Positions 11,801-23,880 of a stretch of 64,000 nt of DNA are shown here, piece after piece. The first letter of the stretch is position 1. The number at the start of each line of letters is the position of its first letter. The stretch spans positions 22,994 to 86,993 of the forward strand of contig JAHQIW010005963.1 of the NCBI GenBank assembly GCA_019055375.1, read 5' to 3'. The notes below the pieces were generated by a model that saw nothing but the letters and a program-made list of their open reading frames with translations, was not told the DNA's origin and did not search any database. Both the position numbers and the translations under genes were made by a program. This DNA is from Parelaphostrongylus tenuis. Lineage: Eukaryota > Nematoda > Chromadorea > Rhabditida > Metastrongylidae.

Positions 11801-12410
11801 TCACAAGAACCGGTTAATACTTTTGATGAATCTCAATTCGTGGTAGTAGTTATGGGAATTCGTACTTTAGAGTTAGCTGCTTTTCCTCATTTTTGCAGAA
11901 ACGGAATGTTGCGTGATAAAGACGATAGTCTGAAATTATTTAGATTCATGCAACCGATGAAAAATTGCTATGCAGAACTTTCGAATTTCTAAGATGTCGT
12001 TTATTTCGTTACGGTAACTTCCAGTGGGAAGCTCCCTGACGCACAGTTGCGAATCAGGCTTTTGGAATTCGCAAATTGAGTTACTATGGCTGGTCTCAGT
12101 TATTACGGATTACTCAGACGGTCCTTCACCGTGTTTGTTCATTTCCAGTCGATGCATGCAATATGACGTGCTTTGGGTGTTCTTCTTTGTCCAGCTTTTT
12201 GCATCTTCAATAATAAAACTGATCGATCTGTATTCTTCTCTGAAATCTTTCCTAATTCCACATAGTAGACTTTGATTTGTATTCATCGATGCGTGATGTT
12301 GGCGTTTGAACACCAAAGATAGGCAAGGCGACATCGATCCTGATCGTTTCAACCTCAGCCATCTGGTCCAGGTTGTTAGCTGTTTGACGGGACTTGTGTT
12401 CATGGTTTAA
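8890..12410 (-). mobile_element. RTE-clade LINE relic, interrupted by a Penelope-like insertion
   Basis: On the minus strand the order is as expected for an RTE element. A degraded apurinic-endonuclease domain comes first (12.41-11.9 kb; FREEYRSISF and CEFQKPDS align with the family's FYREDHTFYK and SQFQKPSS regions). A linker follows (11.8-11.3 kb). The reverse transcriptase covers 10.2-9.37 kb, including the catalytic FADD box in CFRFADDITLI (about 9372-9575). The degenerate C-terminus (about 9.1-8.89 kb) keeps LAKERKNSKSCLRDL and a weak HVMRFNDN-like block. Stops and frameshifts occur throughout, so it is inactive. It is split between 11317 and 10223 by a Penelope-like fragment. Confidence 0.8.
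10224..11316 (+). mobile_element. 5'-truncated Penelope-like retroelement inserted in the RTE relic
   Basis: An 11 bp duplication, GAATAGCATAT, flanks the insert (10213-10223 and 11317-11327), and the RTE reading resumes across it. Inside, plus-strand reading gives a Penelope-type reverse-transcriptase block, LAMEQRLAPSLTIAF (10.37-10.43 kb), where intact relatives have LAMGQRLAP. Next come a WYRKP..KNILMHY segment (about 10.6 kb) and the conserved block ESMKLAREIATSDGYQF (10.75 kb). The tail (11020-11280) is shared with the repeats at 20.8-21.1 kb and 61.9-62.1 kb. The GIY-YIG endonuclease core is not recognisable. The family assignment rests on remembered motif similarity. Confidence 0.7.
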
Positions 12411-14121
12411 ACTAGCTAGTTTCGGTGGAAACGCAACCCCACCGACACTGAGTAGAGGTACTGTCGCACGTTCCCGAAAAATAGTTGATTGCCGGTGTCA
12501 CAGACAGCGCGAAATAGGTGGCGTCTTCTCGTTTCAACCAGGTCGATAACGTAACTATCCTCGAGGCTCGCAGTTTAGGCCCCCTATAGAGAATTCGTGT
12601 ACAAGTGCAAGTTTTATAGTTACGAACTATAGATACCCCGGAATGGAATTTTGGCAGCTGATTAGGCTCTGAGAGCTCAGCAGCCTCTCCGCGCTCGTCT
12701 CTCCCAACGCCGCCGTGTTAAGAGTTATTTCGGAGTCAGATATAAGGCTTGTTTCTCTTACTGTATTTTTATACCTAACGTGTAGCTTGCTGAGCTCTGG
12801 ACATGAAGCTAGGTACTCACGCGCAGCCTACTAGTCTCTCCTAGAGCAAAAGAAGGCTTATTTCTTTGAATTGACCCCTAATCGCCTACCATGCACTTCC
12901 CAGCTGTTTTATCAGAGGCTTCCGAGCATTTTTTCTTGTGAAAAAGGTGTGCCGAATCGACGCATGTGTTACGGAAGCGCATGGTCGCTTTTGGTTTGCG
13001 TTCAGTTTCCCTGTCCACCACCTGGGGACACGCCACATGCCGTTACGACAAAGCGGGAAAGGTTCTCTATGAGAGACAATCCGTGAGAAATTCTATATAC
13101 CAAGTAATACTCAGGTTTTGTGTCATATCAATTCTTCCTTCTCTAAATCATCACACGCTGCACTAAAATAGAACTAATGTAGTATTAAAGTCAACAACTT
13201 TACAAATTAAACCAGTTTATTCTTAGACGATCGATATTACATTATGTGCAGATCCCGGCACTTCTTCACTCTATTTGTTACCACGAATGAGTCCTCCACT
13301 AAGGTCTTCCGACTTTGAGTGTTGGTTTAGCTAATGCTTTATGATTTCGTATTCTCTCTATGAATGTCATAAAATGCTGGGTGAGTTGAATGTGCCTGAA
13401 ATCTTAGAATGAGAGTTTCATTGGGCAAAGACAAACCTGATTCCGAACGAATCTGATGTGAGTGTGCTGATCTCCTCAACGATGAGGCTGAAATGGCCTT
13501 GGAAAGAATCAAATCAAAGCTTTGCGCGTAGTGCTTTACACTGTGTTAACCGCGCTTTCAAAATCAATTTGATTCCTCAAAAATGTTCAGTGTATTCAGA
13601 CCTTTTTCTAAGAAGCGAATTTTTTGACGCCTCGTGTTATCTTCTGCTTGAATTGCACTTTGAAAATCTGGAGAAGAAGCTAGGTATTTTTTTGATTAGG
13701 CCTTAGCCGTTCAGTACTGAATCCAATGTGATTTCTCCTACTTAACTCCTAGGCATAATCGCTGAGCTCTTGTTTTTACTACTTTTACGTCTAGACTCAT
13801 GAGCGCGATTCATGGGATTCTAAAGTGTTATTCATGAAGTATAAATATGCAAAAAAGTGACTATGGAACCGGTCTTCAGAAAGGTGTATAAATTTAGCCT
13901 TTTCATAGGACTCCACGTTTCCAGTTATCTCCTATAACTAGAGATCCTTCTTGTAATTTATTTAACTTATTCAGAAGGTTACGTTGCATATGGAATATCT
14001 TCAGAGAAAAGAGAAAAAAGCCCGTTTATTGAAAGAGTTTGAAAAAAGCATATCAGTGGCTCTCTCAATCACCTCTGTTTATGTTGTGAAAATATCATCA
14101 CTAAGTCAAATGTCCTTACAG
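12411..14121. other. Gene-free stretch upstream of the nucleoredoxin-like gene
   Basis: 12411-13090 is relatively GC-rich and looks like old repeat sequence, but no second copy is present in the window. 13090-13980 is AT-rich without a credible exon. An in-frame ORF runs from 13984 into exon 1 of the following gene, but the TTACAG at 14116-14121 directly before the ATG makes its upstream part more likely leader or intron than protein. Confidence 0.45.
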
Positions 14122-17100
14122 ATGGAATTATTTGTTGGAAAACCGTTGCTCGGCCCCGACGGCTCTCAAATCGTTGCAGAAAAAGCTCTAAAGGGAAAGG
14201 TATTTCTTTTGCTTGGAATCAGTCTTTAAGAACCTGATAAAGTTAGCTTGTTCGCTGAGCAGCTAGACAGTTCTATTACGTACCTTCGTATAATGTTTCA
14301 TGTTTGTTCGATCAAATTCACAGAAAATTTCTTATGTGCTAGTTAGTTTGTTTTTTAGTTGCTTTTCTTCCTTCGACTAGCCACACACAGCTTGGATGAC
14401 GTAATTTGTAGTGTGAATACTTTTGTTATAACAGTAAATATTGTTGAAAGACATACGTACTATATATACGAAACTGATGGCAAAATGGAGATTAACTTCT
14501 TCTTGGTTGAGAAAAGTTTTTACATTTTTCTTATGTGGTTATTTTTGATGAGTCACGTTTTGATTTTACAAAACGCCGGCTCTGAATGAAAGAGCCGTAG
14601 AAATATGAAGATGAACGTACTTTTTTATACTGCTCTTTTCTTTATTTTTATTGCTCACCATTTCTTACCATATTCTATATGACTCTTTCACAGATGATAG
14701 CGCTCTATTTTTCTGCCATGTGGTGTCCCCATTGCCGTCAATTTACGCCAAAACTAATTGTAAGTGGTTAGATAATTTCATAGATTTTTTGTAGTGTTGA
14801 CTTAGTTGGCTTTCACTGGATAATCGAGATGAGATCGATTCTGAGCGAAATCATTGACTAGATGATCATCGCTTGAATAAGTAAATCCTACAAAAAAAAA
14901 AATAGAATATGTGTGTTTTAGCGATTCTACAACGCACTCAAAGATAGTGGTAAAGATTTCGAGATTGTTTTAGTGTCACGTGATCGTGAAGAAGAAGATC
15001 TAAAAGTGAGCTTAACCTGATAGCGTTGGTATATCAATGTGAATCACATATGAGAACTAATAGGAGTCTGTTTAGGAGTATCTAACCGAGCATTGCGGAG
15101 GTTGGTTAGCAATTCCATTTGGAGACGACAGAATCAAGTAGGACTTTTTTTCTTGAGTGATATAAACTTTCATCTGATATGCACCATCGTTTTAATCAAA
15201 AGCAGTCGTTTGTTCTGAGATTAAGATAATTTCCAAATGTCATCTAATTTGCCTTAATCATCGCATTACACAAGCCAGCAAATAAACACTACTTATATAT
15301 TGCACAAGGAGCCGCTTAGTATGTTCTCTTTGTTCTACAGGGAGCCATAAGCTGGCATCACATTTGTCATTGATCTTCTCTTCTTTCATTCTTGTTGGCA
15401 ATGAGATATTAATAGCAAGCCAAACGCTTCTAATTCTCAAAGGCCTACATTTAGTCTTATATCAAGGTTCAGTTCTGCACATGGATCTGGACATCGCCTA
15501 CTTCACGCAACGTTCCGTTTTTTGCGAAAAGGGGAGAAAGCCGCTAAATTCAAACAACGAAGTCCAGAACTACCATAAACTGTGATGTATTCAAATCATT
15601 AGTCTGCTCTTGGGAAGATGCCGTTGTCGACAACATCGACGAAGAATACGATCGGCTCTTTGAATATCTTCACATTAGTGCTATGAAAGCCGAGAGTTCT
15701 AAAGTTACGAAGAAGAGCTTGTCTCCGCAGACTCGAGCTGATACGTCAACGTGGAATCGTACGAGCTACATGCAACAGAAACCTTACGTACGATCTTGCG
15801 AAACGCTCCGAAAAAGCGATAAAAGAAAGCCTTAATGAGTGACAGGCAACAGTTATGGCAGAAGGTGCAGAAGCTGAGAAGCGCATTCGCAAAGCCCAGC
15901 GAGGCTTCGCCAATTATGAGACCAAGACGATTGCACCTCGATGCCCTGGCGGGATACTTACAGTTTCCAGAAAGGCAATGGAGAAAATCATCCATTAGTA
16001 CTACTCTGATCTCTTCACTAGCCATGTCCTCTCACCGTCATATAAATAGAAATAGGATGAATCTGTCGTTCTACCGGTCCTCCCTTCCGAAATCCGACAT
16101 GCTATATCGTCGATGAAGAACAGAACAACACCCAGTTCAGACAGGATTAGACCAGAACACCTGGAGAACCTACCGCCAGTTCTCATCAACACCCTGGCTC
16201 GGCTCTTCACTCGTCAGAATGAGAAGTTTCCATTCAATGAAAAACCAGCAAGACCGTATTGTTGTTCATAAAGGGAGACCTTCACGACATAGGCAACTAT
16301 CGCCCCAGTCTGCTCGCTTTCCGTTGTCTATAAAGTCTTCACTCAAGTCATCCTAAACAGAATTGACAGAACAGTGGACGAAGGACAGCCATACGAACAA
16401 GCAAGGCTTCGAAAAGGATTTAGTACCATAGACCACATCCACACGATCACAAGACTAATCGAAGTTTCACGAAAGTACAGGCAACCACTCTGCCTCACTT
16501 TCATCGATTTACAGAAAGGCTTGATTCAGTGGAAACAAAAGCGGATATAGAGGTTTTGAATAAGCAGGGCGTCCCTACTCGGTACATAATGATCCTTCGT
16601 GAGCTTTATAAAGATTTCACGACCAAAATATCTCTATTCTACAACAATATCACCATTGACGTAAGAAGGGGGGTTCGATAAGGCGATACAATTTTACCAA
16701 AATTATTCATACCACCTCCAAAACGTCATGCGAATTAGAATGGGACGATATGGGAGTGAAAACTGACGGTCAAAAGATGAACCATCTTCGCTTTGCTGAT
16801 GACATCGTCCTCATAAACCAAACATCAACCAAGCGAAACGAATGTTGACCGATTTCGATAACGCCTGTGGAAAGATTGGTCTTCAACAAAATCTAATGAA
16901 AACATTGTTCATGAGGAACGGATGGATTTTGGATGCCTCATTCACGCTCAGCGGAACGAAAATTTCTCCATTTACGTCTATCTTGATCGTGGAATCAACG
17001 TGATGAACGCGTGCCCACCTTATCGACTTGACAATTATCCCTGCCCTCACGTATGTAGGAGAAGCCTGGTCGCTACGTAAGCAGGATGAGCGTGATTGAA

Positions 17101-20100
17101 CGCGCAACGGAAGATCGATGCTAGGAGCATCTCGTATATCGCAAATGAGAGAAAGGATTCAAAGTTCTGATCTACGTCAAAAATCGAAGATCAAAGACGC
17201 CGTTCTACACGCCCGGATATCCAAAATAAGAAGGGGGGGGGGGGGGGGGCACGTGATGCGCTTTAACGAAAATCAATGGACGAGGGCCGTAGCGAACTGG
17301 ATTCCTCGGGACGTCAAGCGCTCTGCAGGAATACCTCCAACCCGATGGTCCGATTTCTTCACAAAAGGTATAGAAGAAAGATATGACGTTCAGCGAATCC
17401 CTAAAGCGAGGAGGACCCATTGAGCTGCTCTTGCATGTGATAGGTGAAAATGGAAGTGTTGCTGTACCCACTCGAGTCACTCAACGGTCAACGGGCCGAC
17501 AGGTGATACAGATGATCAAGGTTCAGAGTATCGGACATCTTTTAACCTTAGACGACCTTTTAAGAGTAAAACCCAACTGTACATCAACTTTTGACGTTAT
17601 GTAAAAGTTCCACCTTAGTAGAACGGTGACTCATTTCAAAACAAATCACGTTCGGATTAGAACCCAACTTCTCGATGTTGGAGTCATGATGCTGTTTTTA
17701 CATTTGTTTTGACTACATCCTATCCATTCTTCTCATATCACCGCAATAGTCTCTTCGTGATTGTGATGAATCAAGCTATATATGATGAATGTGGAAGTAA
17801 AAATTGGCGAGCGCCGCGGCCGAGTGGCTATGATGTTGGTCACGGCGCGCGTAGAGCCAACCTCCACCCCTTACTTCTCTCCAGCATTTGAACAACAACA
17901 ACCTTTTGGAACGCCACAACAGGGATATCCTCGAGACTTCAAGGAGACTCGCTCAACCAGTATTCCATGCCGTTCAAGAAGAAGACGAAAAATGAATTAT
18001 ATGCTAGAAGTACTGGGATACTCACAGTGACAAAAAAAAATCAAATAAAGTGCTAAGAAAGAAGTAAAAACTAGTTTAGGCATAGTACTGCGGCCATATT
18101 TTTAATTTTATATTCTACCAGATTCGTTATCAAAAGCTAAACAGTGTGAAATTCAACCATAAGAGTGCTGAGATATCAGCAGGACTTCGAATCTGAGGTG
18201 GCTTCGAATACCCGATTACTTCTCCGGGGGCTCACTATGTTTTCTTCTGCATTATCAATGCCCTCACTGTGCTTTCCTCTCAACCGCGATTCAATCTTTT
18301 CGATGGTTTTCAGCAATCCCATCTAAACGGGAATCGTTTAGGAGCAAGAATTAGCATGTCAAATATGTTGAAACAGTGACTGAAATCATATTTTAATTAG
18401 CGATTGGAAAGGATAATCACGGTTTTGATCCCATCTCAGATACCAAGTTTTACTCATATTTAGCATCCTTCGTTACTACGGTAATAATTCATGGCTTTTC
18501 AAAAGTTCATTGCGTTTTTAGAAAGTATCTTGAAAAGTATGAAGTGCAAACGATACCAGCGCTGAAGGTGCTGAACGCTGATGGTTCGGTTCTTATTGCA
18601 AATGCAAGAGCTGAGGTGGCGGTGAGTAATTAAATAATTAACACATCCGGAAGACTCGAGACGTGTCCATGAGACGTCGCTTAATCTTTGCCCAACTTAT
18701 CATGACCCCTATGGAGGTCGCATAGATGACCCCTGCCGGAAGCTCCGTCCGATTGACTTTAATAATTTGGCTTTCTCTGTATTTTAGAGGAATTATTGCG
18801 CTTCTCTCATTTTGTGGCTGCTCCATAATCCTCTATGCACCCATCCATATTTTCGATGCGCATGTGACTCATGTGTGTAAAAAAACCATAATTCTTTATG
18901 CTATCATTCTGCTGTCAGCACTCAGTGAAGGTGTATAAGTTATGCAAGAAATATTGCGATGTTAACCTTGTGATTTCGATATATACTTATTCACAACAAT
19001 ACACAAAATCATCATAGCTATTAAAAACCAAAAAATAATGAATTGCTTGCAAAATGTGATGCTGCACACTAAATCAGAAAAATCTTCCCAATACGTAAGT
19101 TAGTCAGTTTGTTAAACCAATATTTTATGTTATTTCCTACATGTTCCAACGATATTTCGCATCGAATTTTTTCTAGTCTAAATGTTTTCGCGTTTCAATG
19201 TCTTTCACTCACATTTTCGTTTTTCAAAACTTTGAAATGTTTATTCGTGCTATAACATGTTTGTTTAAAATTTTAAGATTCAAATTTTCCAAAAGGTGGG
19301 AGCTGAGTTGTTTAGCAAATGTTGCTGCGATTTTTGGCTGTTCTGTCTCAGCAAAACATTAAACCAGTTTGGTTACTGTGACTGATGTGTTTTTTTATTT
19401 AAGAAACGTTTCAACTGAATAATTGATATCGAAGACCGTTAAAGATGCTGCTATCAAAATCAAACAACGTCAATCTGTCGTCAATATCAGGTCTCCAACT
19501 ATGTTTCCGAACCAGATCCAAAAAATAAAAATTTTCCCACGAAAACAAATTTTCCTTTCACCTATTTTGTGCAAAATTTCCTTGTTGAATCGTTTGATAT
19601 ATCGTTTGGCACATACCTGCCCAACAATGGAGCCGTCGCGGGAAGTCATTCGAAACTTACTGCTTTACGAGTTTCAAACTCGGGCACAATTTTCATACTG
19701 CATTTGACATATCAATCGTGCAAAAGGCCGCCAAGTTGTGCGTAGAACTACGGTATATGAATGGTTCAAAAATTTCGGAGATGACTATCTCGCCGATCAA
19801 CAAAGATCCCGAAGACCGCTTGAAATTGATCGAGAAGCAATTATTGAAGCGATTGAAGAAGACCCGACTTTGTCAACCTGTTATTTGGCCGATGATTTCC
19901 AATGTTCACACGAACACATCCTTCATTTCTATTCAACTCAATTCATTAGTCTGTTATCCAATTGTTTACTTATTAGTTCAAGCAGATACTTCAATTAATG
20001 TTATTCAAAACTTTTGATTACTGGAAAAAATTTTAGAATTCCTGGATTAAATTCGGAAACTTAGTTGGAAGCTCAGTATGTGCATGCAGAGAGCCCTGTT

Positions 20101-20267
20101 GAGATATATTGTATTATTTTCGGAGCGAACTCTTCAAACTCATCGTGTTACAGTAACGCATTTCTTTTTGTGCTCTGTAATGGAAACAATCTATGAAACT
20201 TTTATTTCAGGAAAAAGGCAGTGAGAACCCTGTTCAGCTGTTCCAAGAATGGCAAAAGAAACTCTGA
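14122..20267 (+). CDS. Nucleoredoxin/tryparedoxin-like thioredoxin-fold protein, 148 aa, six exons
   Basis: Exons are 14122-14199, 14694-14759, 14922-15005, 15076-15137, 18522-18621 and 20211-20267 (stop TGA). All introns are GT-AG and phases agree. The 148-residue product matches the single-domain thioredoxin_8/nucleoredoxin-like family in length and order: an N-terminal strand (MELFVGKPLL), the active site MWCPHCRQFTPKL (residues about 35-47), VLVSRDREEEDL, a GGWLAIPFGD segment, and the loop TIPALKVLNADG with the conserved cis-proline. Family members reduce or isomerise disulfides in the cytosol or nucleus. No signal peptide or membrane segment is present. The active site is CPHC, not the CPPC usual in this family. 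The start sits directly after a TTACAG acceptor, suggesting trans-splicing. Intron 4 (3.4 kb) holds an RTE relic and intron 5 a mariner relic. A possible ATTAAA poly(A) signal is at 20339. Confidence 0.9.
15470..17600 (+). mobile_element. RTE-clade LINE relic in intron 4 of the nucleoredoxin-like gene
   Basis: Plus-strand reading, with frame changes, gives the linker (WEDAVVDNIDEEYDRL, 15.62 kb), the RT fingers and palm (FSTIDHIHTITRLIEVSRKY-like at 16.42-16.48 kb; FADDIVL at about 16.79 kb), and the C-terminal block RAVANWIPRDVKRS followed by PPTRWSDFF (17.28-17.36 kb). The endonuclease domain is missing except for its end. Many stops and frameshifts are present. At 17233-17249 a run of 17 guanines replaces the bases that relatives use to encode the W-A-G of RWAGHVMR. 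It lies in the same orientation as the host gene. Confidence 0.85.
17233..17249. repeat. Poly(G) tract of 17
   Basis: An uninterrupted G17 run lies inside the RTE relic. Compared with the 45.5-45.9 kb copy, it takes the place of a GGTGGGCCGG-like segment, so it is probably an expansion of a short G-rich word. Long G tracts can fold into G-quadruplexes. Confidence 0.9.
17775..18015 (+). mobile_element. tRNA(Ser)-like SINE, family 2 (plus copy)
   Basis: The head reads GCCGCGGCCGAGTGGCTATG (17812 onward), resembling a tRNA-Ser 5' half with an A box. The body (CCTCCACCCC, CAACAACAACC, GGAACGCCACA, CGCTCAACCAGTATT, AAGAAGAAGACG) matches the minus-strand copy at 26640-26890 in the same order, and its 3' part matches 20459-20540. 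It is non-coding and lies in intron 4 of the nucleoredoxin-like gene. Confidence 0.6.
19628..19960 (+). mobile_element. Mariner transposase N-terminal relic in intron 5 of the nucleoredoxin-like gene
   Basis: The reading begins MEPSREVIRNLLLYEFQ, the typical mariner N-terminus. After a break it continues with the second helix-turn-helix region: VYEWFKNFGDDYLAD, the SRRPLEIDREAI linker and EEDPTLSTCYLADDFQCSHEHI. The catalytic domain is absent and at least one frameshift or stop separates the two halves, so it is inactive. Confidence 0.75.
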
Positions 20268-20458
20268 AGGCGAACGGAGCATTTTTTCCCTCGTAACCTT
20301 AATTTTTCCATATTGTTCCCATCGTTGACGTATTTTTGATTAAATCACATTTTTGCAGTGTTTTTTGTTAGTTATTCAAAGAAACTCCGGAAAAGAGTCA
20401 AAGTACTCGTTCAACTCTTTCCACAAATGCATTCTTGCAGTCACATGAAAACGCTTTA

Positions 20459-20545
20459 CCTCGACTATCCTCTAGAGTACATGGAATTCGACTTGACCAG
20501 TATCCTACGGCAGTTGTAAAAAAGACGAAATCAAGTAGTGCTTAA
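20459..20545 (+). repeat. 3' fragment of SINE family 2
   Basis: The segment CGACTATCCTCTAGAG through AAAGACGAAATCAAG follows the 3' half of the 17775-18015 repeat in the same order (TATCCTCGAGACTTCAAG, CAACCAGTATTC, AAGACGAAAA), with no tRNA-like head. It lies just past the end of the nucleoredoxin-like gene. Confidence 0.4.
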
Positions 20546-20817
20546 AAACAACACATAAAATGTTCGATGACCTTTTTGTATGACAAATACGAGCAAACGA
20601 ATCGAATGCCAGAAGTGCAGGAATCCACAAAGTAGATGGGGTACCCAGTTACGTCAGAATATAGGTACCTTCTCTTTTCCGCAACCATATTCAAAAGGAC
20701 GTATTTTTTTAATCTGTAGAAATTACAGTATTCTTCTAACAGTTCCTTCCCAAAACCGGTTATCTATTAACCTCGCCATGTTTTGATAACTCCTTATTTT
20801 CTTCTTTAAGCGCAACA

Positions 20818-21085
20818 CGAGGTGTTACATTAATCTTTATTCAACAGCTGACGTTTTGGCAGTTCGCCTTTTTCGAAGCCTGGAGAGGTCACGTTGTTTA
20901 TAATCCAATCAGTCAAACACCTCCACCTCAGTCAACTAGATCTGGTGATTTTATTTCTAAAGAAGTAATGGAGGTGTTTGACTGTTTGGATTGCGGACAT
21001 TTTGACCTTTCCAGGCTCTGTAGAAGGCGAACTGCCGAAACGTCAGCTGTCGAATAAAGTTTATTGTAACAGATCGTGTTTTGCT
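20818..21085. mobile_element. Palindrome of two Penelope-like 3' tails
   Basis: The right arm (about 20965-21085, plus) carries the same tail as 11140-11260: GGATTGCGGACATTTTGACC, CCAGGCTCTG.AGAAGGCGA, GAAACGTCAGCTGTCGAAT, then TTTATTGTAAC. The left arm (20818-20905) is the reverse complement of the same tail. The two copies therefore face away from a central 60 bp spacer. Coding sequence is absent. Confidence 0.65.
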
Positions 21086-21634
21086 TAGAGAAGAAAATCA
21101 GGAATTATATGGAAAAATTTCATCTTTACTGTCACTACGCATTATGAAGGTCATTCAAGAAATCGGGTACACTGCTCTGATTCTCAATATTTGAGCTCTC
21201 GAATGACTACCAAAACGTCACAGACAAGTGAAAATAGGTTCTTTTTCATTATGGGTGCCAACACGGAAAAGGTACCAAAAAATGTAATTTGGAAAAAGAT
21301 TACGGCTGAATAAAGACGTGGAGAAAAGGAGAAAATTTACACTGTTTCAAACTGGAGTCTTGAATCATTTTCGTAGTAATGTTCGAAAAAATTAGTATTT
21401 TTCACATAATATGACCGTATCAATCAAATTGATGTCCGTGTTCTGATTATTATTCCTTAGAAATTTTTCTACATTTTCAACATTCCATTCATAAGTAAAA
21501 TCGAATCTGGGAATGACAAAAATGAAACGTTCAGTGTGGTCTCTTGATTTCGACGGAATCTTTTCAAACGGATTGTTTTGGCGAGAAATACTGCATTATG
21601 AAGTCAAATTTATATCTCCTTATCTCTTTTTCTA

Positions 21635-21945
21635 GAGCGCATGTGGCGCAGTGGTTAGAGGTGCCCTGCGTCGCACACAGCGGTCAATGGTTCGATCTCG
21701 CGCTCATGGCTCATCAAGCCATCCATCCCTCCGGGGTCGGTAAATTGGTACCAGACAGGTCTCAGACTTGTCTGGGAGGATAAGCAGCACTGACTCGGTT
21801 CAGCGGGAGGCCTCCGCGAGTCATTGTAAAAGGCCACTTATGCATTCAATCACCTCAAACCGAAGTAAAAAATTGAAGTCGAATGCATGGCGCATCCCTC
21901 AGGGATTGATCAAACGCCAAGAGCTTTATCCTTTTATCCTTTTAT
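21635..21945 (+). mobile_element. tRNA-derived SINE, family 1 (plus copy)
   Basis: The head has an A box (TGGCGCAGTGGTTAGAGG at 21651-21668) and a B box (GGTTCGATCTC at about 21689). The conserved body (CCATCCCTCCGGGGTCGG, GACTTGTCTGGGAGGATAAG) and the AGGGATTGATCAAACGCC tail end in an (ATCCTTTT)n run, a LINE-like 3' tail. It is the best preserved of the three family 1 copies. Any ORF across it is incidental. Confidence 0.85.
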
Positions 21946-23880
21946 CTCTTTTTCTATTTTTTCTTCTCAAACCAAAACGTTGACCTTATCCGATGTTGAA
22001 AGCTTCCGATGTTGAGATCGAAATCATTACAACAGTTCAACTCTTACATTGATCGTTCCATGTTTTCAACGTTCCAGTGATGCCAACCTTAGTCTTGAAG
22101 CCTTAATGATAGCCTTACAATAGACTCATACGGTCTTATTGAGTTTTAGTTCAAAACGGAATTTTAATTAGGATTTTTGACCATCCAAAAAATCACTGCT
22201 CTTGGGTCAATTCGTGTTTAGAAACATGTTGTATTCTTATGCTTTTGTACTATTGAGAAGTTGAATTCGATACTGTAGGATTGAATTTTCTTATATCAGC
22301 TTTAAACATTCAGGGCCAATGTAAAAATTTCATAATATGTTGGTACGTACCCTCTGCGTAGCTGTTTCTTCTACTTCACAGTCATCTCTCCGCAAATATT
22401 TTATCAAATGACTCGGCATAACTAATATTGAATTCAAGTTGACACAAATTGCCATCGACGTAAGCCTATGGCAGTGTACATGTATATATCAGGAATATTG
22501 AACAATACGGAAAATTCTGTGGTCTCTGGTGCAAGATAAACCCGTATTCCACACTTATTGGAGTGGGTGTGCTAACCACTACACCACCGAGGCTCTTACG
22601 CTGCTTTCACACTTTTTGCGATAAAGGCAACGTAGCAGTTTTCTGTACTCTTCCGAATTTGAGCGCAGATCAAAACATACGAGATTTACGACTCTAACAA
22701 CTGTTCATTTTTCTCACACAGCTCATCTCTAGGCTGAGCCGCTGTCGCAAGTTTTCTTTCGATTTATTTCTTTCAGTGAACTGATGACGCAATGTATGGC
22801 CGTTCAGAGGTCTCTAACTGGGCTAATTATTTTTTTGAGTTCAGCTAAAGGTTTGAGTAAAAGCACAGCATTAATTGTCGTAGTTCACTAGCCAAGACAT
22901 CTGTGGCAGTAAACCTACGCAGACTGAATCTAGGAATACTCCAAACATTCTTAGGGGCGCTGAAGGTCGAGGTGAACGATGTTTGTTTCCTGATAGGCAT
23001 CTGTGCTGGAATTAGAAGTTCTCAAAGCATGTTCATAAATTGTGCGGTCATTTTCTTAAAAAAAAAAACCACATCTTCCAAAATAATATGACTGTAGTTG
23101 AGAGTTTCTCTAGTAGATGTGGAAACTTCTAAAGTTATAAAAAAAATAAGTTCTTTCATTTCCATTTTGTTCCGACGCAACAAGTGGTGAAACGAAATTC
23201 TTGGCGTTTTTGTTAACCTTCTAAATAATAATTGAACAAAGAGGGTTTTATTATATCCGGAATATAGTGTGATTGATAGAGTTGTTGGCTAAGATACGGT
23301 GAAATCCGAGGGTGCTGCTTACCTCCGTGCTACTGCGATTTTGAGCACCTGATCATCATATCGCGAACTGTGTTATAAGTCCGCGAAAGAGAAGCTAAGT
23401 GAAATCTAGGATACTCTCTATTTCTACACCGCCAGTTTAACACAGCTTTATCTCAACGAGTAAAATTGCTCAAATCATATGACCAAAACGACTCCACGAA
23501 AGAAGAAGGCGTAACCACTGGGACGTTAGTTGTCAGAATAGATCGGATTATAAAAAGCTCGAGTGTGGCTTACAAAGATAAAATTATATTGAAGGATATA
23601 AGTTGGTGATAATCGGTCTTGAAAATCATCATTACCTGTTTTAAAGCGAAAACTGGACCTAAAAGAAAGCATGAAAAACGTGACATTGTGACCCACGGAC
23701 TAAAATGGAACCAGCAGCGATAGAGTATGTGAGTTTATTGCGATATCCACGAACATTTATGTTAACTCACGAATTTCAAAGCTCCTTTCTAAGCGGTGGG
23801 AATGTTTCGAAATCCTACTAAGCCGAAGGTCCTGGCTAACTGATGTTGCTACTATTATGAATTTCCACACGGGATCAGAA
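21946..23880. other. Gene-free stretch with one degenerate tRNA-like repeat
   Basis: At 22528-22600 the minus strand has a tRNA-like head, GAGCCTCGGTGGTGTAGTGG then TTAGCAC, with a weak B box (GGGTTTATC), indicating another SINE. The rest, including a 62-codon ORF at 22903-23091, shows no recognisable domain, splice pattern or repeat. Confidence 0.45.

Noticed and set aside
13984..14229. Longer N-terminus for the nucleoredoxin-like protein (start at 13984)
   Set aside because: The upstream residues are not family-like, and a TTACAG acceptor lies directly before the ATG at 14122, which gives the usual family length.
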